Part shown: positions 15,326 through 22,448 of the stretch, piece by piece
Numbering within the stretch: the stretch's first letter is position 1
Layout of the letters: the number at the start of each line of letters is the position of its first letter
Source of the DNA: an uncultured Methanobrevibacter sp.
GTDB lineage: Archaea > Methanobacteriota > Methanobacteria > Methanobacteriales > Methanobacteriaceae
Assembly (NCBI RefSeq): GCF_900316895.1
Contig: NZ_ONER01000016.1
Span: 1 to 27,952, forward strand
Direction: 5' to 3'
Length of the DNA: 27,952 bases
Made by a program: the position numbers and the translations under genes
Notes under the pieces: model-generated
What the model was told of the DNA's origin: nothing
The model's database searches: none
Seen by the model: only the letters and a program-made list of their open reading frames with translations

Positions 15326-16030
15326 CTACTCAATACCATTTGAGGTGATTGAAAAAGTAACCTGCCTTCCTTCTGGAAGACTTCTGTGGCGCATTAAGGT
15401 GGCAATCCTCTGGTCAATCTCATTTCCGCGCTCCAATCTTATGATGACCTTGCTGATGTAGGCAATAATATCACCGCCGACCGCCTTGACTTCGCTGTTT
15501 CCCTCATCATCAAATGCATTGTAAATCTGGTTTGTGATGATTACCGCAATGTCATATCTGCGGGCGATGTTTGACAGCAGCTGAATCTGCTTTCTCAGCT
15601 CCTTGCTCAGCTTATATGACTTCATGTCATCCACCCGGTAAAGCGCAACGGCCGAGTCAAGCACTATCAGGTCAACCTCCTCATGGTGCTTTCTAAGCCA
15701 CACGTCGATTGACCTCAGATTCTCGGTCTGCTGCAGAAAATCAGTCGGTTCGAAAACCATTATGTTATTGGCCACCTGTGAAAAATAAGGTCCTGAAATC
15801 TGCTTGATTCTGTCGATTGATATTCCTCCTTCGGTGTCAATGTATATTACTTTTCTGCCGGTCTTTGCAACATTGACTGTCAGCATCAACGCTACATTAC
15901 TTTTACCGGAACTTGGAGATCCGAATATCTGGGTTATGCAGCCCTTTTCAAAACCTCCCTCGAGCAAATCATCGAGTGATGAGTTTGATGGGATTTTATG
16001 ATTGTCTTCAAAATTGGCCAATACTTTCAT
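15326..16030 (-). CDS. radB: DNA repair and recombination protein RadB
   Basis: RadB is the short archaeal RecA/Rad51 paralogue that assists RadA. At 234 aa it lacks the N-terminal DNA-binding domain of RadA. Walker A is GSPSSGKS at 37-44, the Walker B region is VDLIVLDSAVALY, and there is an ITNQIY segment like the L2-preceding region of the family. The start MKVLANFEDNHKIPS is typical. No SD is visible. TATA-like sequence sits about 22-31 nt upstream of the ATG, so the mRNA may be leaderless. It is divergent from the thioester-protein gene. Confidence 0.95.
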   Translation of the reverse strand: MKVLANFEDNHKIPSNSSLDDLLEGGFEKGCITQIFGSPSSGKSNVALMLTVNVAKTGRKVIYIDTEGGISIDRIKQISGPYFSQVANNIMVFEPTDFLQQTENLRSIDVWLRKHHEEVDLIVLDSAVALYRVDDMKSYKLSKELRKQIQLLSNIARRYDIAVIITNQIYNAFDDEGNSEVKAVGGDIIAYISKVIIRLERGNEIDQRIATLMRHRSLPEGRQVTFSITSNGIE

Positions 16031-16191
16031 GATACAATATTGATTTTTATATGTTATAAAAATTTTTAATCGATATCAAATATTGGTTAATGGAGTTAAA
16101 ACATTAAAATAACAGTTAAAATCAGTTATTATGATTTTATTTGAAATTTTAACGATTATTTAATCCATAGTGACCAAACAGTTACCTTACC

Positions 16192-16241
16192 TTTATATAT
16201 AACCTCAAACAATGCCAATAGTACAAAATCACAAGAGGTGA
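16192..16241 (+). promoter_or_regulatory. Promoter and SD of the thioester surface protein
   Basis: TATA box TTTATATA (16192-16199) predicts a start near 16221. SD AGGTGA (16236-16241) ends 6 nt before the TTG start codon, which fixes that unusual start. Elsewhere in this 217-bp divergent region a 6-bp inverted repeat AATAAC/GTTATT (16108-16130) is the only other structure seen. Confidence 0.6.
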
Positions 16242-16247
16242 ATAATA

Positions 16248-17150
16248 TTGAAAAAACCCCTGATTACAATCCTAATGATAATATTTGCAGTCACAACCTG
16301 CATGAATTTCGTATCTGCAGAAAACGAGACAAATATCTTTAAAAGCAGCGAATCCGAGGAAGAGGTCCTTGCAAGAGAGGACGGCCATGTCAACATTACC
16401 TTTGACAACGGCTATAACGGATACTGCATCAACTATGGAGAGCACGAGGCAAAGACCGGCCAGGAATATAGTGTACAGGATACAACATATGCCACAAACA
16501 AGAATTCAGGCGAAAGTGTAGGCAACTACCTGAAAGTCTATTTTGTGGACTATTATGATGATGCGATGAGAAACGACATTGTCACACAGCATACAATCTG
16601 GCACTTTACCGATGATTTCAACGGATGGAGAATAGATCCGATTCTAATCGAAAACATCAAATCAACAGCATCAACAAAGACAATCCCTGACAATGGAGCC
16701 GTAAGGCAAATCAACAATACAACCGAAGCGGTGTTTGATTTCCAGGTATTGAGTTCAGACAAATCAGAACATCAGAACTTCTTTGCATATAAGATAACCT
16801 ACAGAGACATTGTCAGAGAGATAATCGGCAATGCAACCAGTTCAAACAGCACAGCAAGTGAAAATCAAAATATTACTAACGCTACTGAAAACACTACCTC
16901 CACCGATAAACATGAAAATAATGCCAGTTCCATTGAAAACACTACCTCAAAGGAAGAACAAAAAAATATTGCCGAACCTGCAGAAGGAAGCGGCAAAACA
17001 GCAGCAGACAATGCCCGAAAGGTTTCAAAAGAAAATAATACCAAATCAATAAACCTGTCAAAACAGGTTACCGGAAAAAGAACCTTGGGAATAATACTGT
17101 TACTGATTGCGCTTGTAACAATAGCTGCAATAAACGTCAGAAGAGATTAA
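16248..17150 (+). CDS. Secreted surface protein with predicted internal thioester (TQXA-type) domain
   Basis: The 300-aa protein, with a TTG start and a good SD, has a signal peptide (about 1-24), then a compact domain with NGYCINYGEH (Cys60) and IVTQHTIWHFTDDF (Gln114). These match the two conserved segments of thioester (TQXA/TED) domains of Gram-positive pilus-tip adhesins, where Cys and Gln form an internal thioester that bonds covalently to host proteins. A Thr/Asn/Glu-rich stalk (about 195-270) with many NxS/T sequons follows, then a C-terminal membrane helix with basic tail (GIILLLIALVTIAAINVRRD). The layout is of a wall-spanning adhesin. Bond formation is predicted from motifs, not shown. 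It converges on tsaC with a 3-bp gap. Confidence 0.75.
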   Translation: MKKPLITILMIIFAVTTCMNFVSAENETNIFKSSESEEEVLAREDGHVNITFDNGYNGYCINYGEHEAKTGQEYSVQDTTYATNKNSGESVGNYLKVYFVDYYDDAMRNDIVTQHTIWHFTDDFNGWRIDPILIENIKSTASTKTIPDNGAVRQINNTTEAVFDFQVLSSDKSEHQNFFAYKITYRDIVREIIGNATSSNSTASENQNITNATENTTSTDKHENNASSIENTTSKEEQKNIAEPAEGSGKTAADNARKVSKENNTKSINLSKQVTGKRTLGIILLLIALVTIAAINVRRD

Positions 17151-17153
17151 TCC

Positions 17154-17735
17154 CTAATCTCTTATTATTTTTGGATTTAAACCTGTCAAATCGATGATTG
17201 ATGATGCACTTTTGGATTCAAGCTCGCCCACATCAATCACAAGATCCACTTCGCAGCCGAGCTGCTCCAGGATTTCTGTGGGATTTGACAGCATTTCGTC
17301 GTCGGAGAGATTGGCGCTTGTCGTGGTTATCGGGAAAATGCCTGCCAATTTGCATGCGATTTCACAGTCCGGAACCCTTACGCCCACATTACTTAATCCT
17401 CCGGTGACGGATCTTGGAACGATTTTCCTTTTGTTTAAAATGAATGTGTATGGTCCTGGAAGGTATTCGCTGATGGTTTTCTTTTGGGACAGTGACGCCT
17501 TGGCGACCAGGTCTATTGCCCCAATATCACTTACAAGTATCGAAAGGGGCTTCAGATAGCTTCTTTTTTTAATATCAAATACTCTTCTAACGGCATTATT
17601 ATCAAATATATTTGCCCCGAGCCCATAGACCGTGTCGGTAGGGTAGAGAACCACTCCACCATCGGCCAGGACACTTATTGCCTGGGATATGACTTTCATG
17701 TCAACTTCATCAATACTTGTTTTTAATACTTTCAT
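17154..17735 (-). CDS. tsaC: L-threonylcarbamoyladenylate synthase (TsaC/Sua5)
   Basis: It makes threonylcarbamoyl-AMP from threonine, bicarbonate and ATP, the first step to the universal t6A37 tRNA modification. Signature segments are GGVVLYPTDTVYGLGAN, KKRSYLKPLSILV, LPGPYTFIL, GVRVPDC and TTSANLS. At 193 aa it is the short TsaC/YrdC form without the Sua5 C-terminal domain. No SD precedes the ATG at 17735. A TATA-like box lies about 25 nt upstream, so it is probably leaderless. It is divergent from the archaetidylinositol phosphate synthase across only 36 bp. Confidence 0.95.
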   Translation of the reverse strand: MKVLKTSIDEVDMKVISQAISVLADGGVVLYPTDTVYGLGANIFDNNAVRRVFDIKKRSYLKPLSILVSDIGAIDLVAKASLSQKKTISEYLPGPYTFILNKRKIVPRSVTGGLSNVGVRVPDCEIACKLAGIFPITTTSANLSDDEMLSNPTEILEQLGCEVDLVIDVGELESKSASSIIDLTGLNPKIIRD

Positions 17736-17771
17736 TCATCTTTATATTGTATAAAATATTTATATATAATT
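17736..17771. promoter_or_regulatory. 36-bp bidirectional promoter (two leaderless genes)
   Basis: The whole gap between two start codons. Rightward TATA-like TTTATATT (17741-17748) is centred about 27 nt before the ATG at 17772. Leftward TATAAATA (17757-17764, minus strand) is centred about 25 nt before the ATG at 17735. Neither gene has an SD. The two promoters overlap in opposite orientation, each box lying inside the other promoter's start region. Confidence 0.55.
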
Positions 17772-18338
17772 ATGCTTCAAAGTTTAAGACCATTATTGAC
17801 AAAAATACTGAACCCGCTAGCCCGAAATCTGAACATCAATCCTAATATCGTAACGGTAATATCCCCGTTCGTTGCAGTTCTTGCGGCATACGGATTTGCA
17901 AATCACAATCTGATTTTAGGATTTATTGCGATACTGTTTTCAGGATTTCTTGATGTTGTCGACGGTGCGGTTGCAAGATACCATGACAGGGCATCCCCAT
18001 TCGGCGCATTCCTTGACTCAACAATGGACAGGTTTGCGGATGCGATAATCTATATCGGAATCATATTCGGAGGATACTGCGACTGGTTTGTCGGTGTTCT
18101 GGCAATACATTCAGCGATAACAGTAAGCTATGTCCGTGCAAGGGCGGAATCACAGGGTGCAGAGTGCAACATCGGAATTGCTGAAAGGGCAGTCAGGATG
18201 ATTATATTGATGGTCGGAGCAATAATCGGCTACTTTGCAGGCGACATCTACTTTACATACATTATTTACTTGTTAGTAGTATTATCCTACTTTACTGTAG
18301 CACAGAGAATCGTTTACGTTTGGAGGCAATTGAAATGA
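17772..18338 (+). CDS. CDP-alcohol phosphatidyltransferase, probable archaetidylinositol phosphate synthase
   Basis: An integral membrane enzyme (188 aa, about six helices) of the CDP-alcohol phosphotransferase family. The catalytic pattern D-x2-D-G-x2-A-R-x8-G-x3-D-x3-D is complete: D61, D64, G65, A68, R69, G78, D82, D86. In Methanobacteriales the closest known role is archaetidylinositol phosphate synthase, joining CDP-archaeol and myo-inositol 1-phosphate to start inositol ether lipid synthesis. Head-group choice cannot be read from sequence alone. It overlaps the downstream DUF357 gene by 4 bp (ATGA). Confidence 0.88.
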   Translation: MLQSLRPLLTKILNPLARNLNINPNIVTVISPFVAVLAAYGFANHNLILGFIAILFSGFLDVVDGAVARYHDRASPFGAFLDSTMDRFADAIIYIGIIFGGYCDWFVGVLAIHSAITVSYVRARAESQGAECNIGIAERAVRMIILMVGAIIGYFAGDIYFTYIIYLLVVLSYFTVAQRIVYVWRQLK

Positions 18339-18577
18339 CTGAACTGGAAAGCCCGGAAAAGATAGCAAAGGACATTGCAAAACTTGAAAGGAACCTGAAT
18401 CAGGTGGCCCACATAGAGTTTGTCGGAAAGGAAAAGGAAGTCTATGACAGGGCAATCGACTACTGGAACGATTCCAAATATTACCTTGAAAAAGAGGACA
18501 TGAGGACCGCATTCGGCTGTATCGAGTACAGTCACGGTTTGCTTGATGCCTTACGGATGATTCATGGAATCATCTGA
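18335..18577 (+). CDS. DUF357 domain protein
   Basis: The 80-aa all-helical protein (KIAKDIAKLERNLNQV ... YDRAIDYWNDSKYYLEKEDMRTAFGCIEYSHGLLDALRMI) matches the small archaeal DUF357 family. I chose the ATG at 18335 over a TTG at 18320 because GGAGG (18322-18326) sits 8 nt upstream and the ATGA overlap couples it to the lipid synthase. The helix-loop-helix with acidic middle resembles HEPN-like helical bundles, a superficial likeness only. Function is unknown; the link to lipid synthesis is by position. Confidence 0.85.
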   Translation: MTELESPEKIAKDIAKLERNLNQVAHIEFVGKEKEVYDRAIDYWNDSKYYLEKEDMRTAFGCIEYSHGLLDALRMIHGII

Positions 18578-19045
18578 TTTCACTATTTTTATGAAATAAA
18601 TATAAATTAAATTTTTAACTGAACGAAAAAAATTTTAAAAAACAGTTAAAATAAAAAAAAATAGCAAATAATGTCATTGCAGAGAAAAAAAATCTCCACA
18701 ATATCCCATAGACATTAAATATAATACATTCGCTCTCAATAGAGATCTACTCAATAGTAGTCTCTTGTTAATTATATTGATAGTTTGAATATATAAGCTT
18801 AACTAATATTAAGAAAAAACTAAATATTGGCCATCTCAGGAGAAAAAGCCTCATGAAACATCAGTTTCCAGACCATCATTGACTTGTTGATATTTAATTA
18901 CCTCATTGTGAGATGAAAAATTGAGTTATTATCTTCCTCTTAGAAGCAATAATGTCCTGATGTCTATAGATTCACCCTATTAAAATTAAAATTTGATACA
19001 TGAACTATTTCTAAAAATAATATCCTATTGAAACATTAAAATATC
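18578..19045. other. Gene-free AT-rich region with inverted and direct repeats
   Basis: No gene is supported here. It holds a hairpin TTTTAACTG/CAGTTAAAA (18613-18621, 18643-18651), the candidate RNA below, and a 7-bp pair CATCTCA/TGAGATG (18832-18838, 18909-18915). A near-identical direct repeat (minus strand GACATTATTTGCT near 18663-18675 and GACATTATTGCT near 18943-18954) brackets about 280 bp. An 8-mer, ATAGACAT/ATGTCTAT, could pair across the region. Open stretches on the minus strand (for example about 25 codons ending in HEAFSPEMANI) are too short and broken to call; they may be decayed transposase sequence. Confidence 0.5.
18652..18768 (-). ncRNA. Candidate small RNA of about 115 nt
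   Basis: On the minus strand a TATA-like box (TTATATAT, about 18789-18796) lies about 25 nt before 18768. The predicted RNA has hairpin CTACT-ATTG-AGTAG (extendable by GAGA/TCTC), then CTCT-ATTG-AGAG sharing part of that outer arm. A larger stem follows: AATGTC/GACATT, then a 10-bp helix with two G-U pairs closing on a T-rich loop. It ends in T9 (plus-strand A-run about 18653-18660). The two small hairpins carry the same ATTG loop and cannot both form fully. It has one copy, no covariation evidence and no known family. Confidence 0.35.
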
Positions 19046-19091
19046 TTAAAAAAAAGAAAAGTAAAATTTGATGTCTAGACATCAATTTTAC
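19046..19091 (-). terminator. Terminator of the ABC exporter operon
   Basis: Long near-perfect hairpin 19061-19091 (GTAAAATT...ATTTTAC arms around the 16-bp palindrome TGATGTCTAGACATCA, 19069-19084), overlapping the ATPase stop codon. On the minus strand it is followed by TTTTCTTTTTTTT. Confidence 0.75.
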
Positions 19092-19773
19092 TGTTGATTA
19101 AAGAGTCATCACCGGCAGATATTATCTCACCATCCAAAACTTCGATAACTCTGTCTGCAAGTTTGGCCACATCCATATCATGAGTTACAATAATCAGAGT
19201 TACATTCTTCTTTTCATGCAAATCGATTAGTTGCTTAAGGATTCTGCTACTTGTCTTTGAATCTAGTGATCCTGTGGGTTCATCCGCCAATATAATTGAT
19301 GGGTTGTTGGCAAGTGCACGGGCGATGGCCACCCTTTGGCGCTCACCACCAGACAATTTATTCGGCTTCATGTCTGCCTTGTCCCTAAGACCGACATCAT
19401 CCAGCAGCTTCAGTGCCCTTAACCTCATCTCTTTGGATGACAATTTCTGTGTAAACATCGGAATTTCTATGTTTTCAACAACGGAAATGTTCGGAATCAG
19501 ATTGTGCAGCTGGAAAATGAATCCTATGCTTTCCGCCCTGAACTCATTGAGCTTTTTGGATGACTTCAGGTCCTGACCTGCAACGTTGATTGATCCTGAA
19601 TCCGGAACATCCAAGGCGCCCAGCATATTGAGCAATGTTGACTTTCCGGAACCTGACGGACCTATGATTGAAACGAATTCCCCATCGGCGATTGTGAGGT
19701 CTATGCCATTCAGTGCCTTGATCTTTCCGTCCTCATAGCTTTTGTACAATCCATTTATCTCTACAGCATTCAT
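19075..19773 (-). CDS. ABC transporter ATP-binding protein (MacB/LolD-like)
   Basis: The 232-aa nucleotide-binding subunit has Walker A GPSGSGKST (38-46), Q-loop Gln88 in IFQLHNL, signature LSGGERQRVAI (140-150), Walker B ILADEP (161-166) and the switch His in IVTHDMD. The sequence is of the LolD/MacB type, which pairs with FtsX-domain permeases that act as mechanotransmitters rather than classical channels. Its permease is encoded 9 nt upstream. SD GAGGTGAT, a near-full match to the archaeal consensus, precedes the ATG. The exporter may move lipoproteins, peptides or drugs; the substrate cannot be read. Confidence 0.93.
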   Translation of the reverse strand: MNAVEINGLYKSYEDGKIKALNGIDLTIADGEFVSIIGPSGSGKSTLLNMLGALDVPDSGSINVAGQDLKSSKKLNEFRAESIGFIFQLHNLIPNISVVENIEIPMFTQKLSSKEMRLRALKLLDDVGLRDKADMKPNKLSGGERQRVAIARALANNPSIILADEPTGSLDSKTSSRILKQLIDLHEKKNVTLIIVTHDMDVAKLADRVIEVLDGEIISAGDDSLINSKIDV

Positions 19774-19782
19774 AATATCACC

Positions 19783-20892
19783 TCACTCGTACCTCAATGC
19801 CTCTGTCGGCGGAAGCTTGACCGCCTTGATTGCAGGATAAAGTCCTCCGACGATTCCGACCGCAATAGCTATGGCAAATGCCTGAATGAATATCTTTGGA
19901 GTGAACAACGGTTCGATTCCCATTTGCGGACCCAGAAGTGTGCATGCCCCAAATCCAATTAAAGAGCCTATAATGGCTGAGACAATTGTAATTACCAATG
20001 ATTCACCAACAATCATTCCAAGAATTCTTTTGTTTGACCATCCGACAGCTTTCAAAACTCCAATTTCTCTTGTTCTTTCAAATACTGACATGAGCATTGT
20101 GTTGATGATTCCAAGACCTCCCACAACAATGGCCAGAAGTGAAATCGCCCAGGTGGATGCCTGAAGCATGTTCAACATGTCTGCCATTTGTGTCATCTCC
20201 ATTACTGATGTGATTGTTGTTATGTCATCACCGTATTTCGCATCAATCCTGTCGGCAACTTCCTGAGCGTCAGCGCCCTTTTCGACCTTGACATAGATGT
20301 TTGAAATTGAATCCTCATCATCCATCAGCTCCCCAACCTTGGAGATTGATGTGAAGACTCCGCCGGCCATGTTGGAATCTCCTGTTTCATAGATTCCCAC
20401 AACCTTAAATTCCTCGCCGTCGATTTTGATTTCATCCCCCACCTTATAGTCATTGTCATCGGCATATATTTCACCGAGAATGGCCTCGTTTTCACCATCC
20501 TCCATTATTCTTCCATCCTTCATGGATATGTCTGCCAATTCCGTACCTGCAGGGTCAATACCGATCAGCGTATTCATGTAATCATCACCTACCGATGTCA
20601 GAACGACATAAATCGGATATGCTGATTCTACGCCTTCAACCTTTGAAATCTTGTCTGTCCATGATGCATCAATGGTGTTTGTACCATAAGCCGAATCCCC
20701 GGTTTCCTTTCCTGAAATCTGAAAGTCGGCACCTCCCGCATGAATTGTGTCTTCAAAGGTATTTACAAGACCATCTGTGATTCCACCAAGAGCCACAATG
20801 ACAATGATGCCTATTGCAATGCCCACAATAGCCAGTATTGCACTGTTCTTTCTCCTGAATGGATTTTTAAGAATAAATTTTAAAAATGACAT
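19783..20892 (-). CDS. ABC transporter permease, FtsX/MacB-like
   Basis: The 369-aa permease has an N-terminal membrane helix (AILAIVGIAIGIIVIVALGGI), a large extracytoplasmic MacB-type core domain (about 45-240, acidic, with VVGIYETGDSNMAGGVFTSI), then three C-terminal helices forming the FtsX domain, including ERTREIGVLKAVGWSNKRI and the ending IKAVKLPPTEALRYE. The start is taken at 20892 (MSFLKFILKNPFRRKN), as in relatives. An upstream in-frame ATG at 20973 would pass through the promoter. No SD exists, and a TATA box centred 24 nt upstream predicts a leaderless mRNA. It forms an operon with the ATPase and is divergent from the DUF3781 gene. Confidence 0.9.
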   Translation of the reverse strand: MSFLKFILKNPFRRKNSAILAIVGIAIGIIVIVALGGITDGLVNTFEDTIHAGGADFQISGKETGDSAYGTNTIDASWTDKISKVEGVESAYPIYVVLTSVGDDYMNTLIGIDPAGTELADISMKDGRIMEDGENEAILGEIYADDNDYKVGDEIKIDGEEFKVVGIYETGDSNMAGGVFTSISKVGELMDDEDSISNIYVKVEKGADAQEVADRIDAKYGDDITTITSVMEMTQMADMLNMLQASTWAISLLAIVVGGLGIINTMLMSVFERTREIGVLKAVGWSNKRILGMIVGESLVITIVSAIIGSLIGFGACTLLGPQMGIEPLFTPKIFIQAFAIAIAVGIVGGLYPAIKAVKLPPTEALRYE

Positions 20893-20920
20893 AATACTAA
20901 ATAGTAGTGTAATATATAAA
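20893..20920 (-). promoter_or_regulatory. Leaderless promoter with TACTA-N2-TAGTA operator
   Basis: TATA box (minus TTTATATA, 20913-20920) is centred about 24 nt from the start codon at 20892. Between them the dyad TACTA-AA-TAGTA (20895-20906) overlaps the expected start site, the usual position of an archaeal repressor. The same half-sites and spacing occur at 947-958. Confidence 0.55.
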
Positions 20921-20965
20921 TAACTAATTATACCATTAGCCAAGATGCAAAAATCGGGTGATGAA

Positions 20966-21205
20966 ATGCACAAGAAAGTACTTTTAGAAAATGTTGAAAG
21001 GATTCACACAACAGAAATGGGCATTGGAAGGATTCAGAAAAATTTAGGAATATCAGATGAGCCTGTAAACTATTGCATTTCCAAATTGAAACAGGACAAT
21101 TCAACTGTTGCCAAAGAGGGTAAAAATTACTATGTTGATGTTGACGACTGCATAATAACAATTAATTCAAGCAGCTTTACAATAATCACAGCCCACAAAA
21201 AATAA
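20966..21205 (+). CDS. DUF3781-type small protein
   Basis: From the ATG at 20966 the protein is 79 aa. GGGTGAT ends 3 nt upstream, whereas an ATG at 20945 has no SD. Conserved-looking parts are LLENVERIHTTEMGIGRIQKNLGI, GKNYYVDVDDCIITINSSSFTIITAHKK, which match my memory of the DUF3781 family, found mainly in Firmicutes. The first half could be a small helix-turn-helix (GIGRIQKNLGISDEPVNYCISKL), so a DNA-binding role is conceivable. Its divergent position beside a dyad-bearing promoter invites the idea that it regulates the ABC exporter, but nothing in the sequence proves it. Confidence 0.7.
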   Translation: MHKKVLLENVERIHTTEMGIGRIQKNLGISDEPVNYCISKLKQDNSTVAKEGKNYYVDVDDCIITINSSSFTIITAHKK

Positions 21206-21208
21206 GTT

Positions 21209-21301
21209 TCAGTTATTCTTCTTAATCAATTCTTCGAGCTTTTCAAGGTTATCGTTAACCTCATCGAACTTTTTATTCAAAGAGTTCCTGGAAGAGTTCA
21301 A
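21209..21301 (-). pseudogene. Coiled-coil gene remnant (about 30 codons)
   Basis: A minus-strand frame from a TTG (21301) to a TGA (21209) reads as a charged heptad helix (NKKFDEVNDNLEKLEELIKK). There is no SD and the frame is closed by a stop just upstream. It looks like the C-terminal tail of a lost longer protein. A genuine micro-protein is less likely. Confidence 0.3.
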
Positions 21302-21320
21302 AAAATAGCTTTATAATTTT

Positions 21321-21360
21321 AAAAAAAAAGTAAAAAAAAGAAGAGATTTGTAAATCTCTT
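21321..21360 (-). terminator. Terminator of fbp
   Basis: Perfect 9-bp hairpin AAGAGATTT-GT-AAATCTCTT (21341-21360), followed on the minus strand by T8 and T9 runs (21321-21339). It sits just past the ancestral stop codon at 21366, not past the current one at 21407, which supports the view that the longer frame is original. Confidence 0.75.
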
Positions 21361-21365
21361 TAAAT

Positions 21366-21449
21366 CTAATCATCCATGTCTTCAAATCTGGATTCTAATT
21401 TTTCCATTACACCAGGAAGTGAAGTGTATTCCATTTCTTCAGCAGGTAG
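21366..21449 (-). pseudogene. fbp: Out-of-frame native C-terminus of fbp
   Basis: Frame-shifted relative to the upstream gene, 27 codons read LPAEEMEY, then LPGVMEKLESRFEDMDD and a TAG. This is the expected tail of FBP aldolase/phosphatases. The segment that normally links the two parts (in relatives, roughly a GPFEPH-type stretch) is missing. The join TACAT-CTACCT could come from a deletion between two short CAT-containing repeats. Either a real deletion or an assembly error would explain it. Confidence 0.8.
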
Positions 21450-22432
21450 ATGTAAGTTGCGATTTTAGCAGCTTGTTCACGGGTTGGGTCGAATGCAGGG
21501 TCGTCAAATAAGTCGACTGGTCCGATCAATTCACCGTTAGCTACTTGGAAACCTAATCCTACTACTCTAGGTGGTCCGTCGAATCTGATTGGGTTTGCTT
21601 CTGCTTCTGATACAGGCATCATTGGACCGTTGTGGGATCCTCTCATCCATCCGCTTACCATGTGTGGGAATGCAAATGGATCTACACATTCACCGTTAGC
21701 AGGGAAACCAGATTGTGCTCTTACGATACATACTGGGTCGTCTTTACCGACGTATTCTCCAGCCATTAAGTTTAATCTTTCGGTACTTATTGCAGCTGCG
21801 ATTTCACCGTTTTTCTTCCATACTCTTTTGATTACGTATCTTCCGGTGGAACCGATTAATGCGAGCAAGTCGTACATTTCTTCAGGACAGTTTAAGATAA
21901 CTTTTCTGTGTTCGATTACATCGAATACTTCAAATTTGAATCCATCGTGTAAGGATGGGTCGATTACAAGACCTGCAGTGTTGAATGGGTCTGCAAACAT
22001 TCTGAATACTGGCAAGTTGAATGCACCAGGTTCGGTTTTGTCACAGCAGAACACTAAAACAGGGTCGGATGGCCTTTCTTCAAATTCAAATTCTGCAACA
22101 CCAGGACCCATACCTTTGATGTTACCGGAGAAGGTATCGGATAACAGGTCTTGACCTGCACCGTATAATTTCAATTCACGTGCTCTTTCGGTAGCTTTCA
22201 TGAATGCATCATATGCGGTTTTGTGAACTTCTTCGTTTTCTTCCCCTTTGTCGTGGGTCATGATTAAGTCTATGTCGTCTCCGCAACGGGAGATATAGTA
22301 ATCTTTTATGATACCTGCTTCTAAAGCTTCGTTTAAAACTTCATCACAAATATCCATTAATTCTGGGTGTGCGACACAGTGTCCGGACACACTTCCGATA
22401 TCAGCTTTAATTACACTAACTGTAGTTTTCAT
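21407..22432 (-). CDS. fbp: Fructose-1,6-bisphosphate aldolase/phosphatase, C-terminus frameshifted
   Basis: The archaeal bifunctional enzyme condenses triose phosphates to FBP and dephosphorylates it to F6P, the one-way step of gluconeogenesis. Family hallmarks are KADIGSVSGHCVAHPE with metal-binding D11 and H18, GAGQDLLSDTFSGNIKGMGPG, FCCDKTEPGAFNLP, and the Schiff-base region YVGKDDP (Y227, K230, D231; compare Tyr229/Lys232/Asp233 of the Sulfolobus enzyme). The frame departs from the family after KIATYI and ends LKKWNTLHFLV at 341 aa. The usual ending is present in another frame (next entry). Upstream, GAGGT lies 7 nt before the ATG. Codon use is highly biased, as in strongly expressed genes. 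The body is intact, so activity is uncertain rather than excluded. Confidence 0.9.
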   Translation of the reverse strand: MKTTVSVIKADIGSVSGHCVAHPELMDICDEVLNEALEAGIIKDYYISRCGDDIDLIMTHDKGEENEEVHKTAYDAFMKATERARELKLYGAGQDLLSDTFSGNIKGMGPGVAEFEFEERPSDPVLVFCCDKTEPGAFNLPVFRMFADPFNTAGLVIDPSLHDGFKFEVFDVIEHRKVILNCPEEMYDLLALIGSTGRYVIKRVWKKNGEIAAAISTERLNLMAGEYVGKDDPVCIVRAQSGFPANGECVDPFAFPHMVSGWMRGSHNGPMMPVSEAEANPIRFDGPPRVVGLGFQVANGELIGPVDLFDDPAFDPTREQAAKIATYIYLLKKWNTLHFLV

Positions 22433-22448
22433 TTTAAATACCTCGAAT

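Noticed and set aside
18836..18890. C/D-box guide RNA on the minus strand (TGATG and CTGA boxes)
   Set aside because: Box spacing is wrong, the C' and D' boxes overlap, and no terminal stem forms; such short motifs are expected by chance.
18820..18900. Transposase gene fragment (HEAFSPEMANI frame)
   Set aside because: About 25 codons between stops, with no recognisable catalytic motif; mentioned only as a possible relic.
20893..20973. Longer permease start at 20973
   Set aside because: It would place the TATA box and operator inside the coding region and add residues absent from the family start.
21400..21460. Programmed frameshift in fbp
   Set aside because: No slippery heptamer is visible, and the family's linking segment is missing, so a shift would not restore the normal protein.
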